Of a stretch of DNA of 59,660 nucleotides, positions 26,343-35,253 are shown in pieces. The notes beneath the pieces are model-generated. The model saw only the letters and a list, made by a program, of their open reading frames with translations, did not search any database and was not told the DNA's origin. The position numbers and the translations under genes are program-made. Source of the stretch: Planctomycetota bacterium (lineage in GTDB: Bacteria > Planctomycetota > UBA8742 > UBA2392); assembly GCA_020849795.1 (NCBI GenBank), contig JADZFR010000042.1, positions 1-59,660 on the forward strand, in the 5' to 3' direction. Every line of letters starts with the position of its first letter. The stretch's first letter is position 1.

Positions 26343-27191
26343 CTAAAGCGTGCGCAAGAAGTGCGCTGCCGCGGCGTCGGCTGCCTGCTCTAGCTCTTCT
26401 GTCGGGCCCGCAAACGGGTGTGCTGCGCCGAATGTGTGGCCGGTGCCGTCGAGTGTAAGCATCTTCACGTTGTCGCGGTCGCCCGCGGCATCCAGCAGCT
26501 CATAGGCTTCGTCCAGCGGTACGGTTTCGTCGTCCGCGCCGTGCACAATCAACCAAGGCACGCCAAGGGCTCGCGCCGCGTCGATCACACTGAATGCCGA
26601 GGGGTTGCCCCATACTTCTTCAAAGAACTCGCGGCCAATGCGCATGGTCTGCTTCGTACGGGCGTTTTCCACCGCGACGTGGCCCATGGCGGCAAGTTGC
26701 GCGCGGGCAATATCGTCAGGAATGCGATTGGGGTGCGCAACGCCGGCCAGCGTGACCACGCTGCGCACGCGCGGGTCTCTCGTTGCAGCCAGCAGCGCTG
26801 CGCCGCCGCCCATGGAGTGACCCAGCAGCCCGAGTCGCGCCGGGTTTGGCGATGCCTTCTGCGTCAGCAAACCGTGCTGCGCGGCGTGCAGCACCTGCTG
26901 GATGTCGATCAGGCGCTTACTCCAGGTGTCGGCTTCAAACAGGTCAAGCCGCTCAAACGTCTCGGGGTTGGTGCCGATGCCGCAGTGGGAAAGGTTAATG
27001 CAGGCGGCAGCGATGCCGGCCTGTGCCAGATGCGCGCCCAGCCACGGAAAGAATCCCCAATCCTTGAAACCTTTAAAGCCGGGGATCACGACCACCAGCG
27101 GTGAGTTTGCGGCATTGGGCAAATAGATGTCGCCACGAATCAGCGCGCCGTTGGCGCCGGTAAGCGTGAAGTGATCGTCAGCCAAGTCCAT
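26343..27191 (-). CDS. Alpha/beta hydrolase (dienelactone-hydrolase-like)
   Basis: This 282-residue serine hydrolase has the nucleophile in GHSMGGG (about S126), the acid in VHGADDETVPLDEA and the histidine in GTGHTFG. The oxyanion-side segment is VVVIPGFKGFKDWGFFP. It resembles cytoplasmic esterases and dienelactone hydrolases, but substrate is unknown. The frame is open back to a GTG at 27272 that overlaps the scpB stop. However, the intervening 80 bases hold two palindromes and translate to unlikely sequence, so ATG at 27191 is preferred. It is last in the parvulin-scpB block. Confidence 0.85.
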   Translation of the reverse strand: MDLADDHFTLTGANGALIRGDIYLPNAANSPLVVVIPGFKGFKDWGFFPWLGAHLAQAGIAAACINLSHCGIGTNPETFERLDLFEADTWSKRLIDIQQVLHAAQHGLLTQKASPNPARLGLLGHSMGGGAALLAATRDPRVRSVVTLAGVAHPNRIPDDIARAQLAAMGHVAVENARTKQTMRIGREFFEEVWGNPSAFSVIDAARALGVPWLIVHGADDETVPLDEAYELLDAAGDRDNVKMLTLDGTGHTFGAAHPFAGPTEELEQAADAAAAHFLRTL

Positions 27192-27216
27192 AGTCCAGTC
27201 ATACCGAGATCGTTCC

Positions 27217-27239
27217 GCCGTGGACAGGCTGTCCACGGC
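27217..27239. repeat. Perfect 23-base palindrome
   Basis: GCCGTGGACAG and CTGTCCACGGC are perfect 11-base arms around a single G. It lies between scpB and the hydrolase start, in a region that would otherwise be translated if the hydrolase began at 27272. The core resembles the palindrome at 43741-43763. Confidence 0.65.
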
Positions 27240-27243
27240 CAGT

Positions 27244-27260
27244 GCAGGCCAGACGCCTGC
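27244..27260. repeat. Short GC palindrome, same arms as 17743
   Basis: GCAGGC-CAGAC-GCCTGC shares both six-base arms with the element at 17743-17759 but has a different five-base loop. It lies four bases from the 23-base palindrome, so the two form a compact pair. Confidence 0.6.
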
Positions 27261-27268
27261 GCTGCCTT

Positions 27269-27949
27269 TCACTCCTCGTCGGTTGATTCCGGCGCTTTGA
27301 CTTCGGCACGTTCGATGACGGGCTCGTCATCGTCGGCGTCGCTGTCTGCGGGTGCCGCCAAATCGCCCTCGGTAGGCAGCTCACTGATGCCGCGCAGGCC
27401 GAACACGCGCAGGAATTCGCCGGTGGTGCCGTACAGGGCCGGGTTGCCGGGTTTGGTGCTGTCGCGTTCAGTGACCTTTACCAGACCGCGGTCAAGCAAC
27501 GCGCGTACCAGGTGGTCACTGCCCGCGCCGCGAATGTTCTCCAGTTCGCCGCGGCCGATCGGCTGCTTATAGGCAATGATCGCCAGTGCCTCGAGTGTTG
27601 CCGGCGACAGCTTTTGCGCTTCGCGTTCGCGCACCAGTTGTTTCAGCAGGTCGTCGTGCGCGGGGCGCGTCGTCAGTGTGTAACCCTTGGCAAGCTCCTG
27701 CAGGCTGAACGCACTGCCGATGGCGTCATAGCGCTTCTGCAATGCCTCCAGGGCCTGCTTGACCGGGATCACGCTGGCAAGGCCCACCAGCTCGCCGAGG
27801 CGACGGGCGCTAACCGGCTTGGAGTGCACGAACAGCAGCGCCTCCAGTTTCGACATCAACGCGTCTTGCGGAATTGCGCCCAATGCAATGACGTCGCCCG
27901 CCGAAGTCTCGTCGCTGGCTGTGTCTTCAGGAATGTCGTGCTCGTCCAT
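27269..27949 (-). CDS. scpB: Segregation and condensation protein B
   Basis: ScpB partners with ScpA and SMC to form the bacterial condensin that compacts and segregates chromosomes. The 226-residue product has two winged-helix segments. Family text includes KLEALLFVHSKPVSARRLGELVG, LSPATLEALAIIAYKQPIGRGELENIRG and ALYGTTGEFLRVFGL, the last two being near-invariant. A short acidic tail ends the protein. ATG at 27949 lies 16 bases after the upstream parvulin stop and is preferred over the frame start at 28042. scpA is not in the window. Confidence 0.95.
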   Translation of the reverse strand: MDEHDIPEDTASDETSAGDVIALGAIPQDALMSKLEALLFVHSKPVSARRLGELVGLASVIPVKQALEALQKRYDAIGSAFSLQELAKGYTLTTRPAHDDLLKQLVREREAQKLSPATLEALAIIAYKQPIGRGELENIRGAGSDHLVRALLDRGLVKVTERDSTKPGNPALYGTTGEFLRVFGLRGISELPTEGDLAAPADSDADDDEPVIERAEVKAPESTDEE

Positions 27950-27965
27950 AATGATTGCGCTGCGG

Positions 27966-28958
27966 TTACGGTTGGTTGGCTGCACAGTCCCAGCCCGGCA
28001 TGCGTCGTTCATAGGCGTATCGGCCACTGGCTGCAACGGCATTTCGCCAAGCCTGGAAACGATTCTGGCTTACGTTGGGGCGCTTGAGCAGCGTTTCGCG
28101 CAGGTCCCAGAAGGGTGCTTCATTGCCAAGCTGGCCTTCTTTGCGCACCACAAGCCACCACCCGTGTTGCGTTTCTACGGGCTCAGAAATTCCGTCCTTT
28201 TTCAGTTTCCAGAACGCGACTTCCACCTCGGTGTCCAGGCGCCCGTCGTTGCGCCACACATTGCCGATTTTGCCGCCGAACTCGCGGGTGCGTGACTCGT
28301 TGCTGTGGTTGCGCGCCAAGTTCGTGAAGCTTTCGCCCTGGACGAGGCGCTGGCGCAGTTGGGCCGCCAGCTCTTTAGACTCAACGCGAATGCCCCAAGC
28401 CTCGGCGCGTTCGTTGGACTCTTCCCAGTAGTTCACAACCAGTCGCAGCTTCAGGTTGCGCCTGGCGGTGGTATTCAGCCAGCGCTTGTAGTCGGCTTCG
28501 GTCATGCCGAAGCGGTCGCGCAGGAACTCGACCCAGGTTTTCTTCTGCTCTTTGGCACCGCGCTTGCGCTGGTCAGCCAGCACCTCTTCATTCCAGCGCT
28601 GGAATTCGCCCAGCCACAGCTTGTTCAGCTCTTCTTCTTCATCGCCCGTTTCGCGCGGCTTGACCGTAATGCCGATACGCTCAGCTTCAAGTTCAAGCAT
28701 GCGCTCGGCCACCAGGTCGTCGATGACCATGCCGCCGTTGCGCCGGTCCGCGTACAGGATTCGTTCGACTTCAAGCAGGCGCTCAATGAAGTCTTCGGCG
28801 GTGATCACGCTTTGACCCACGCGCGCGACCTCGTTCACCTTGAGTGTCTTTTCGGTCGGTTTGGGCGTGTCTTGCGCGCCGGCGACAAACCCGGCGGCGC
28901 CCGCCGCACCGGCGATGATCAAGGCGGGCAGCAACCTGCCCAGCAGCATGTTTCGCAT
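27966..28958 (-). CDS. Parvulin (PpiC)-like protein lacking catalytic histidines
   Basis: This 330-residue exported protein starts with a signal peptide (MRNMLLGRLLPALIIAGAAG). A SurA-like N-terminal helical region (about 40-190) precedes a parvulin-like domain (about 195-290) recognisable from QRLVQGESFTNLARNHS and GGKIGNVWR. The usual SHIL histidine is replaced (EAWGIRV), and the GYHII element is HGWWLVV. Prolyl isomerase activity is therefore unlikely, and a chaperone role is inferred. The tail ERRMPGWDCAANQP matches the next gene closely. It begins nine bases after that gene stops, on the minus strand, and is followed by scpB. Confidence 0.85.
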   Translation of the reverse strand: MRNMLLGRLLPALIIAGAAGAAGFVAGAQDTPKPTEKTLKVNEVARVGQSVITAEDFIERLLEVERILYADRRNGGMVIDDLVAERMLELEAERIGITVKPRETGDEEEELNKLWLGEFQRWNEEVLADQRKRGAKEQKKTWVEFLRDRFGMTEADYKRWLNTTARRNLKLRLVVNYWEESNERAEAWGIRVESKELAAQLRQRLVQGESFTNLARNHSNESRTREFGGKIGNVWRNDGRLDTEVEVAFWKLKKDGISEPVETQHGWWLVVRKEGQLGNEAPFWDLRETLLKRPNVSQNRFQAWRNAVAASGRYAYERRMPGWDCAANQP

Positions 28959-28967
28959 CGAGTCTCC

Positions 28968-29945
28968 TTACGGCTGATCGGCCTTGGTGTCCCAGCCGGG
29001 CAGCCTTCGTTCCATGGGGTACTTCTGCGTGTTGAACACCCAGCGTACCCAGCGATTGAAGCGTTCGGTGTCGTTCTCTTTGTCCTCGGCCTTGATCAGC
29101 GTTTCGCGCAGGTCGGCCAGCGGTTTCTTTTCAGGCGTAAAGGTCTGCCAGCGCGCAAAGATGTGCCAGCCGAAGTCCGACTGTACGGGCGCGCTGTACT
29201 GCATGTTCTTGAGTGCCCAGATGGCGTCCTCTGCGGGTTTGACCAGCGTGCCGTCATGCTGGTAAAGGCGCGGCAGCCGGCCCTTGGTGACTCCGGCCGA
29301 TGGGTCAATGCTGCGCTGCACCGCCAGGTCTTCGAACACTTCGCGCAGCTTGCGGGCGTCGGTGCTCTTGAGCATGTCGTAGGTGGCTTTGGCGTCGGAT
29401 TCTTTGCGGTGCAGGATATGGCTGGCCTCGAGGCTGTCAGTGGTTTCCTCGAAGTATCCGACCAGCACGCGCTTTTCCAGAATCAGGTGGGTGCGCTCGC
29501 GCACATAGTTTTCAAACTGTTCCTGGCTCAGGTTCTGTTCTTGCAGCCATTTTTCGTAGGGCACCATGCCGCGCGTCTTGGTGCGCAGTTCTTCCTTGAT
29601 GCGCGCCAGCTGCTTTTCGGTTTCGGCGTTGGTTTCGGCTTGCGTGACGTTGAAGGCCATGCGCTTGCCCTCAAGCTCAAGCAGCGCGGTATCACGCAGA
29701 TAGGTCAGGGACGGCGTCAGCACACGCTCGTTAGGCTTGAGCATGTTCTCGTAGTCCCAGATGCGGGCCAGCAATTGCTCGGCGGTGATGACCTTGTCGC
29801 CGACGCGCATGACCTCGTTGACCTTGAGTGTTTTGTGTTCACCCTTATCAGGCACTTCCTGGGCGCCGGCACCAAAGCCGACGGCAATGCCGATACCCAG
29901 CGCCAGCGCAAGCGCCGCCGCACGAATGAGCCATGGTCTGTACAT
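28968..29945 (-). CDS. Periplasmic peptidyl-prolyl isomerase, PpiC/SurA-like
   Basis: This 325-residue exported protein has a signal segment (LIRAAALALALGIGIAVGFG) and the paralogous opening KTLKVNEVMRVGDKVITAE. Its SurA-like chaperone region precedes a parvulin domain with both hallmark histidines, in SHIL and FGWHIF. Parvulins catalyse cis-trans prolyl isomerisation of envelope proteins. ATG at 29945, with GGGAG eight bases upstream, is the credible start; the frame is open to 30482 on low-complexity sequence. It heads the block parvulin, parvulin-like, scpB, hydrolase and diverges from kinase 1. It ends ERRLPGWDTKADQP, as does its partner. Confidence 0.9.
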   Translation of the reverse strand: MYRPWLIRAAALALALGIGIAVGFGAGAQEVPDKGEHKTLKVNEVMRVGDKVITAEQLLARIWDYENMLKPNERVLTPSLTYLRDTALLELEGKRMAFNVTQAETNAETEKQLARIKEELRTKTRGMVPYEKWLQEQNLSQEQFENYVRERTHLILEKRVLVGYFEETTDSLEASHILHRKESDAKATYDMLKSTDARKLREVFEDLAVQRSIDPSAGVTKGRLPRLYQHDGTLVKPAEDAIWALKNMQYSAPVQSDFGWHIFARWQTFTPEKKPLADLRETLIKAEDKENDTERFNRWVRWVFNTQKYPMERRLPGWDTKADQP

Positions 29946-30081
29946 CCTGTAGTCTCCCGGGGCAAAACGGGGCCGCCCCACAATGCTAACGCCGCAAGTG
30001 CCCTGTGCAATGCGGGTCCAGGCGCGACTTTTCCGGCGCGCACTTTCCGTATACAGTGGGGCGCATCCACCGGAGTCTGCT

Positions 30082-32091
30082 GTGCCCTCGGAGTCTCCAA
30101 CGCCCGACGAGTTTCCCGCCGCTGCCGCTGACAGGCGCGACACGGAGAAGGTGATTATTCCCGAGCTTGACCCGGATATGTTTGACCAGGGCACCCAGCC
30201 CCTCGAACGCGAGCCGACAGACCGAGACCCGCACGCGCGGATCGAGCGCGACAGCGACCGCCTTGAACGCGACAGTGAACGCCTGCGCGCCGTCGAGGAT
30301 GAAACAGAAGTCGCCACCGAGTCCGCCACCGAGCTGGCACCTGAAAGCACCACCGTCGTGAAAGCCGACATCGAGGCCGCCACCGAAGTCGTGCCCAAAG
30401 AGGTTGTTGACGACGCCATCAGCAACGAGACAGCCACCGAAACATCTGGCCCCGGCAGCCTGTACCCCGGCAAGCTTCCCAACGTTCGTGCCCCCGGCTG
30501 GGACCAGTCGGCCTATCGCAGCCGCGACGACATGAAGCCTGCGCACCGGCCGCAAAGCGCGCCCGAGCTTGAGCCGGCCAGCGTGCCAAACCTGGCTGCG
30601 CTGCCGAAGCATTACCCGGCCCCGGAGCCGGCAAGCGGCGTGGCGTTGACGCCCGTGGACGACAACACTGCGACCATGCCGGTCGCCAAGACGCCGATGC
30701 CGCGCAACACGCGATCGGGTTTCACGGCCGTCAACGAGGCCGCCAAAGAGCTTGCGCGTGCAGCACTGGCAGCCGAGATTGAGAAAGAAGAAAAACGCGC
30801 CCTGCAGAGTTATGAGCCTGAGGAAGGCGAGATTCCGCCCAGCCCGGAAGTCGCAAAGCGCTTCGACGTGATTCTGCAGCTCGGCAAAGGCGGCATGGCC
30901 GTGGTGTACCTGTGCCGCGACCCGCGACGCCACGGCCGCATCTTCGCGGTCAAAGACATCCGTGCCGAGATGAAGCCCGGCATGAAGGTTGAGCAGCGGG
31001 TTGAGCACGAGGCCAACCTGCTGAAAAAGCTGGATCACCCGGGCATCGTCAAGGTCTACGACCTGATGAAGTTTCAGCGCGGAAGCGCGATTGTCATGGA
31101 GTACATCGACGGGCTGCCGCTGGACCATGAGATCGGCGCGGGCCGCCGCATCAACTGGGAGTTCGGCGTCCGGATCCTGCACGAAATTGGCGCGGCACTG
31201 CAGTACGCCCACGACAGCGGCGTGATTCACCGCGACATCAAGCCTGACAACATTCTATGGAGCGAGCGAAACAGCGTCATGAAGCTGGTGGACTTTGGCC
31301 TCGCCCGCATCTTCGGCGACCAGACCGAAGTGCACATGACGCGCACCGGCATGGTAGTCGGCACGCCGCACTACATGAGCCCCGAGCAGGTGAGCGGCAA
31401 GCCGCTGGACGGGCGCAGCGACGTGTACAGTTTCGGCGCCACACTGTATTACCTGCTGACCGGCCAGCGCCACGTTGAGGGCAGCAACGTGATGGAGATT
31501 CTTGAACAGCAGCGCAGCAAGGAGATCCTGCCGCCAAGCCACATCCAGCGCGACATTCCGGCATGGCTCAGTTACATCATCGGCAAGATGATGGAGATCA
31601 AGCCCGACGACCGCTACGCCGACATGAACGCCATGCTGCGCGACCTTGAGCTGGCACAGGCCGACCCCGACAACTTCCTGCGCAGCCCGCCGCGCGGCCC
31701 GGTCAAGCGCTACGGCAAACGTGACCTGGCGCCGGCGTCGATCGAGGGCGAGTACCTGCCTGAACACGGCGGTGACGGGCGCGACTCGGGCCAGTTGTTG
31801 CCCCCATCGCGCTCGACCAATCGGGTGAGTGCGCCGCGCCACAGCACGTCGCGCGTAGTGCACGACGAAGGCGCAGGTCCCGAGCCATTGCCGGAAGGCG
31901 AGAGTGTCCAGATTTCGGCGCTGCTGCAACAGATCAGCTCACGCCTTGAAAGCGCCGAGAAACGCATGGTCGGCCCCGGCACGCTGGTGCTGATCGTCCT
32001 GCTGAGCGTGCTGATTGTCGTGCTGGCGATCATCGGCGGCCTGCTGTACGCCGCACGCGAAGGTTACATCGGCTACCTGCTGAACCTGTAG
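30082..32091 (+). CDS. Hanks-type Ser/Thr kinase 1, C-terminal membrane anchor
   Basis: This 669-residue kinase has about 260 acidic, Pro/Glu/Thr-rich residues, then a complete catalytic domain (about 261-530). The glycine loop is QLGKGGMAVVY, the lysine is in FAVKDI (about K291), the catalytic loop is HRDIKPDN (about D385) and DFG is present. A linker leads to one C-terminal membrane helix (LVLIVLLSVLIVVLAIIGGL), leaving only about 14 residues outside. This suggests a tail-anchored cytoplasmic kinase without an extracellular sensor. GTG at 30082 has GGAG seven bases upstream; the frame is open to 29983. ispG follows after 70 bases. Confidence 0.95.
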   Translation: MPSESPTPDEFPAAAADRRDTEKVIIPELDPDMFDQGTQPLEREPTDRDPHARIERDSDRLERDSERLRAVEDETEVATESATELAPESTTVVKADIEAATEVVPKEVVDDAISNETATETSGPGSLYPGKLPNVRAPGWDQSAYRSRDDMKPAHRPQSAPELEPASVPNLAALPKHYPAPEPASGVALTPVDDNTATMPVAKTPMPRNTRSGFTAVNEAAKELARAALAAEIEKEEKRALQSYEPEEGEIPPSPEVAKRFDVILQLGKGGMAVVYLCRDPRRHGRIFAVKDIRAEMKPGMKVEQRVEHEANLLKKLDHPGIVKVYDLMKFQRGSAIVMEYIDGLPLDHEIGAGRRINWEFGVRILHEIGAALQYAHDSGVIHRDIKPDNILWSERNSVMKLVDFGLARIFGDQTEVHMTRTGMVVGTPHYMSPEQVSGKPLDGRSDVYSFGATLYYLLTGQRHVEGSNVMEILEQQRSKEILPPSHIQRDIPAWLSYIIGKMMEIKPDDRYADMNAMLRDLELAQADPDNFLRSPPRGPVKRYGKRDLAPASIEGEYLPEHGGDGRDSGQLLPPSRSTNRVSAPRHSTSRVVHDEGAGPEPLPEGESVQISALLQQISSRLESAEKRMVGPGTLVLIVLLSVLIVVLAIIGGLLYAAREGYIGYLLNL

Positions 32092-32161
32092 CGCCGTCCT
32101 TTTCTCCCGCCCGCTCTGGTGTACACTCGGCGCAGTCTGCTGCACCGAAACGGGAGCACAC

Positions 32162-33277
32162 GTGGGTTTTCAGGTACCTAGACGCAAGACTCGCACCTGC
32201 ATGGTCGGCAACCGCCCCGTGGGCGGCGACCACCTTGTGGCTGTGCAGACGATGACCAAGACCAAGACGCACGACGTGCCGGGCACACTGGCAACGATTC
32301 ATGCCGCGCAGGAAAAGGGCGTCGACATCGTGCGCGTGGCCTGCCCCGACGACAAGTCGGCGGCGGCACTGCCCGCGATCATTGCGGGCTCGCGCGTACC
32401 GATCATCGCCGACATTCACTTTGCACCCGGCCTGGCGCTCAAGGCGCTTGAAGCCGGCGTGCACTGCGTGCGCATAAACCCCGGCAACATCAAGCTTGAG
32501 TTGGTGCAGAAGATCGTCGCGCTGGCCAAAGACAAGGGCGCGAGCATCCGCATCGGCGTCAACAGCGGCAGCATCATGCCCCGCAAGGGCCTGGAAGTGA
32601 AAGCCGACATGGAACTCGAGATGGCGGACCTGATGGTTGAGACCGCGATCCAGTGGTGCGAGCAGTTCGACAAGTGGGGCTTTCACAACTTCAAGGTCAG
32701 CCTGAAAAGCAGCGACGTGCTGACCACCATTTACACCAATCGTCAATTCGCCAAACAAACCGACGTTCCGCTGCACCTGGGCGTGACCGAAGCCGGCATG
32801 CTGCAGGCCAGCACAGTCAAGTCGAGCATGGGCCTGGGCACACTGCTGGCCGAGGGCATCGGCGACACGATTCGCGTAAGCATCACCGGCGACCCGCTGG
32901 ATGAAGTGGACGTCGGCTACGAGATTCTCAGCGGCCTGCGCCTGCGCAAAAAGAACGTCGAGATCGTGGCATGCCCAAGCTGCGGCCGCGACGAAGTCGA
33001 CGGCGGTGTGGAAACGCTGGCGCGCGAGGTGCAGGAGCGCCTGAAAGACTACAAGGGCAACATCGTGGTCAGCGTGCTCGGGTGCATCGTGAACGGCCCC
33101 GGCGAAGCGGCCGAAGCCGACCTGGGCATCGCGGGCGCGAAAGACGCCGGCTACCTGTTCAAGGGTGAAACGATTTTGCGGCGCGTACCGAACGAAAAGC
33201 TCGTCGATGAGCTGATGATCGAGCTGTACAAGCTCGAAAAAGAACGCGCCCGCGAAGCCGAGGCCGCGACGGCCTAG
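32162..33277 (+). CDS. ispG: 4-hydroxy-3-methylbut-2-enyl diphosphate synthase
   Basis: IspG is a [4Fe-4S] enzyme of the MEP isoprenoid pathway that reductively opens methylerythritol cyclodiphosphate to HMBPP. The 371-residue product begins with the TIM-barrel text TRTCMVGNRPVGGDH and VQTMTKTKTHD. The iron-sulfur ligands are CPSCGR and GCIVNGPGEA, including the conserved glutamate. The length fits the short bacterial form. The GTG at 32162 has GGGAG six bases upstream. It follows kinase 1 by 70 bases, with a possible promoter (TACACT near 32120) between, so co-transcription is uncertain. Confidence 0.97.
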   Translation: MGFQVPRRKTRTCMVGNRPVGGDHLVAVQTMTKTKTHDVPGTLATIHAAQEKGVDIVRVACPDDKSAAALPAIIAGSRVPIIADIHFAPGLALKALEAGVHCVRINPGNIKLELVQKIVALAKDKGASIRIGVNSGSIMPRKGLEVKADMELEMADLMVETAIQWCEQFDKWGFHNFKVSLKSSDVLTTIYTNRQFAKQTDVPLHLGVTEAGMLQASTVKSSMGLGTLLAEGIGDTIRVSITGDPLDEVDVGYEILSGLRLRKKNVEIVACPSCGRDEVDGGVETLAREVQERLKDYKGNIVVSVLGCIVNGPGEAAEADLGIAGAKDAGYLFKGETILRRVPNEKLVDELMIELYKLEKERAREAEAATA

Positions 33278-33284
33278 CAGCGTT

Positions 33285-33983
33285 TCATGCCGCTACTTCA
33301 TGCGGACGCACCAGCATGGCGACCTCGGCGTCTTCGGTCAGCCGGATCAATTGAGGTTCGCGCGGGATGACGTGATAGCCGGGCAACGATGCAGCCTGCT
33401 CCACGACACGGTCAAAGTTGTCGATACCCAGCGCCAGCTCAACTTCGGTCAACGGTGCAGCGCATTGGCGCTCCAGCAGCCATGCCGCAAGCCGTGAAAG
33501 GCCTTCGCGGTCAACGCGGGCAAAGTAGCCGCCCAGGCGCCAATGCCGCCAAGCCTCATCAAGTGCGATCGGCACGCAGAAGAACAACGCCAGGTACACC
33601 CGCTTGAACGAGAAGTCGTGGTCCTGGTTGTACCAGTAGAGATTTGCCCCGGAATGATCGGGCGCGATCAGCAGCGGCTCGTCTGTGTCGGCGGTGCGGT
33701 CGATGCGCCAAGTGGGCTGGGGGGCGCGTCGCACGAACGGAAACAGGCCCACCTGCACCAGCAGCACGCCAAGCCCGACGTACACCGGGTTGGGCAGCTT
33801 GATGCCTGCAATCGAGACGATGAACGCCAGACCCGTCAGCGTGCCGACGACGCATACCCACCAGAATCCGAAACACAGAATGGCGACGAACACCATGCCC
33901 AGCGCGGTCATGCGCTCAATCCAGCAGCGTCGGCGCACCGAAGACCTGACCCAGTCCCGGGCAACCTGCAGATGTTGTTCCAT
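33285..33983 (-). CDS. Membrane protein of unknown function
   Basis: This 232-residue protein has two clear membrane helices in its first 90 residues (ALGMVFVAILCFGFWWVCVVGT and PVYVGLGVLLVQVGLFPFV). The remaining 140 residues are soluble, with WYNQDHDFSFKRVYLALFFCVPIAL as a possible third hydrophobic stretch. No family is recognised. It converges on ispG and lies 103 bases after the next unknown membrane protein on the same strand. The two may be co-expressed. Confidence 0.75.
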   Translation of the reverse strand: MEQHLQVARDWVRSSVRRRCWIERMTALGMVFVAILCFGFWWVCVVGTLTGLAFIVSIAGIKLPNPVYVGLGVLLVQVGLFPFVRRAPQPTWRIDRTADTDEPLLIAPDHSGANLYWYNQDHDFSFKRVYLALFFCVPIALDEAWRHWRLGGYFARVDREGLSRLAAWLLERQCAAPLTEVELALGIDNFDRVVEQAASLPGYHVIPREPQLIRLTEDAEVAMLVRPHEVAA

Positions 33984-34086
33984 GACACCAGTGCGGCGCG
34001 GCGCCGCGACAGGGGAAGACGGGGTTTCCTACGCGGGTCTATTCTCCCCCGCCAACAGGCGAATGGCAAACGGATTCACCCCGCGC

Positions 34087-35253
34087 TCAGGCCTTTCGCA
34101 ACCGGATGAGCGCACGGCGGGCCGTCTGCTCTTGCGCATTCACGGCATGGCGGTGTTCAGGCTCGCGGGCCACGATTTCGGGCCGCTGCCCGCACCATGA
34201 CAATTGGCTTTCAAAGCAATGCTGCGTGACGCGCAGCGCAGCCGACTCCTCCCCCTGTTCCAGTCGCACCAGCACCGTCCACTGGCGCTTTTGCAGCTTG
34301 CCGGCTTCGTCGTTCGGGGGCGTCTTGGAGAACGCCTCGACGCTGTACCGAATCGGCCTGCGCAGGTCAAATGACACGACAAACGCCCGCCGCCGCCCGA
34401 TGAACTTCGCGGTGTCGGCGCCGATCAGCACCATGCCCGTCATGTCGCGCGCCTTGAACAAGTGCTCAATCCAGACCGCACCCTTGAAACCAGCCCACAT
34501 GCCGCAAATCACCACGGCGATCTTGGTAACAACGTATGTGGCGTCATCATCGGCGAACACGGTGCCGAAGATGCTTCCGAGTTGCGCCATTGCCTGAATG
34601 TGCAGCAACCACAACGCGCCGATCGCGCCAAAGAACACCGCAAGCTGCAGCAGACAGCCGGCACAGCCCACGTCGTTGCCGTAAAACACGCCACGTTGTT
34701 CGTCGGCTGCTTCCTTTCCCGTGGCCGCGACGACCGTCTCTGCGGGCGCAGCCGGCGGGGGGTCGGGCGGCTTGGGCTCGGGCTCTGGTTGGCTGAAACT
34801 CTTTTGCTTGCCGTGGGTCAGGTCCTTCGACGCGCCTTCGTGGTGTTCAGGATCTGGCAGTGCCGGGACTTGCGCAGGAGCAGCTGGCGCCGGGGCAGGC
34901 TTTTCAGGCGGCGTCGGTTCGCTTGCGACGCGTTCGGCCCCGCCGGCGATGACCGCGGCGACACTGTCGCGCTCAAACGTGGAGACATTCAGTTCGTGGG
35001 CTGTGCCGTTGGCCAGCGCGATGTGCAGCGTGTCGTTGAAGTCGCCGGGTTCAAGGTAGGGCGGATGCGCGGCATCCAAAGCGACGCGGGTGAAGTCGCC
35101 AAACATCGACTCGCGCGTGAAAACAAACATTTGCCCGTCAGCAACGACCAGGTGTGTTTCGCCAATTGGCCCGTCGAGGCTGCAAGCCAGGCTCGCGTGG
35201 GCCTGGATCGCCACGCTGCCCAGCAACTGCCGGATCTCGGAGGGAACGGTCAT
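34087..35253 (-). CDS. Membrane protein with Pro-rich linker, unknown function
   Basis: This 388-residue protein has an N-terminal soluble domain of about 105 residues with beta-strand character (ETHLVVADGQMFVFTRESMFG). A Pro/Ala/Glu-rich linker (about 110-180) follows, then two membrane helices (about 195-245: CLLQLAVFFGAIGALWLLHI and VVTKIAVVICGMWAGFKGAV) and a C-terminal soluble domain with RIRYSVE-like and VLVRLEQGEESAALRV strands. A CxxC pair (GCAGC) lies at the first helix. The family is unrecognised. Start ATG 35253 is at the divergent boundary with the lipoprotein gene. Confidence 0.75.
   Translation of the reverse strand: MTVPSEIRQLLGSVAIQAHASLACSLDGPIGETHLVVADGQMFVFTRESMFGDFTRVALDAAHPPYLEPGDFNDTLHIALANGTAHELNVSTFERDSVAAVIAGGAERVASEPTPPEKPAPAPAAPAQVPALPDPEHHEGASKDLTHGKQKSFSQPEPEPKPPDPPPAAPAETVVAATGKEAADEQRGVFYGNDVGCAGCLLQLAVFFGAIGALWLLHIQAMAQLGSIFGTVFADDDATYVVTKIAVVICGMWAGFKGAVWIEHLFKARDMTGMVLIGADTAKFIGRRRAFVVSFDLRRPIRYSVEAFSKTPPNDEAGKLQKRQWTVLVRLEQGEESAALRVTQHCFESQLSWCGQRPEIVAREPEHRHAVNAQEQTARRALIRLRKA

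Noticed and set aside
27192..27272. Hydrolase start at GTG 27272 overlapping the scpB stop
   Set aside because: The extra 27 codons cover two palindromes and lack any family similarity; ATG 27191 starts the conserved core. Translational coupling remains a possibility.
28305..30131. A 608-codon plus-strand open frame opposite the two parvulin genes
   Set aside because: Composition is His/Gln/Val-rich without motifs, while the minus strand encodes two paralogous proteins with signal peptides.
29946..30482. N-terminal extension of the parvulin to 30482
   Set aside because: The added sequence is Ser/Arg low complexity, antisense to kinase 1, and precedes a normal signal peptide at 29945.
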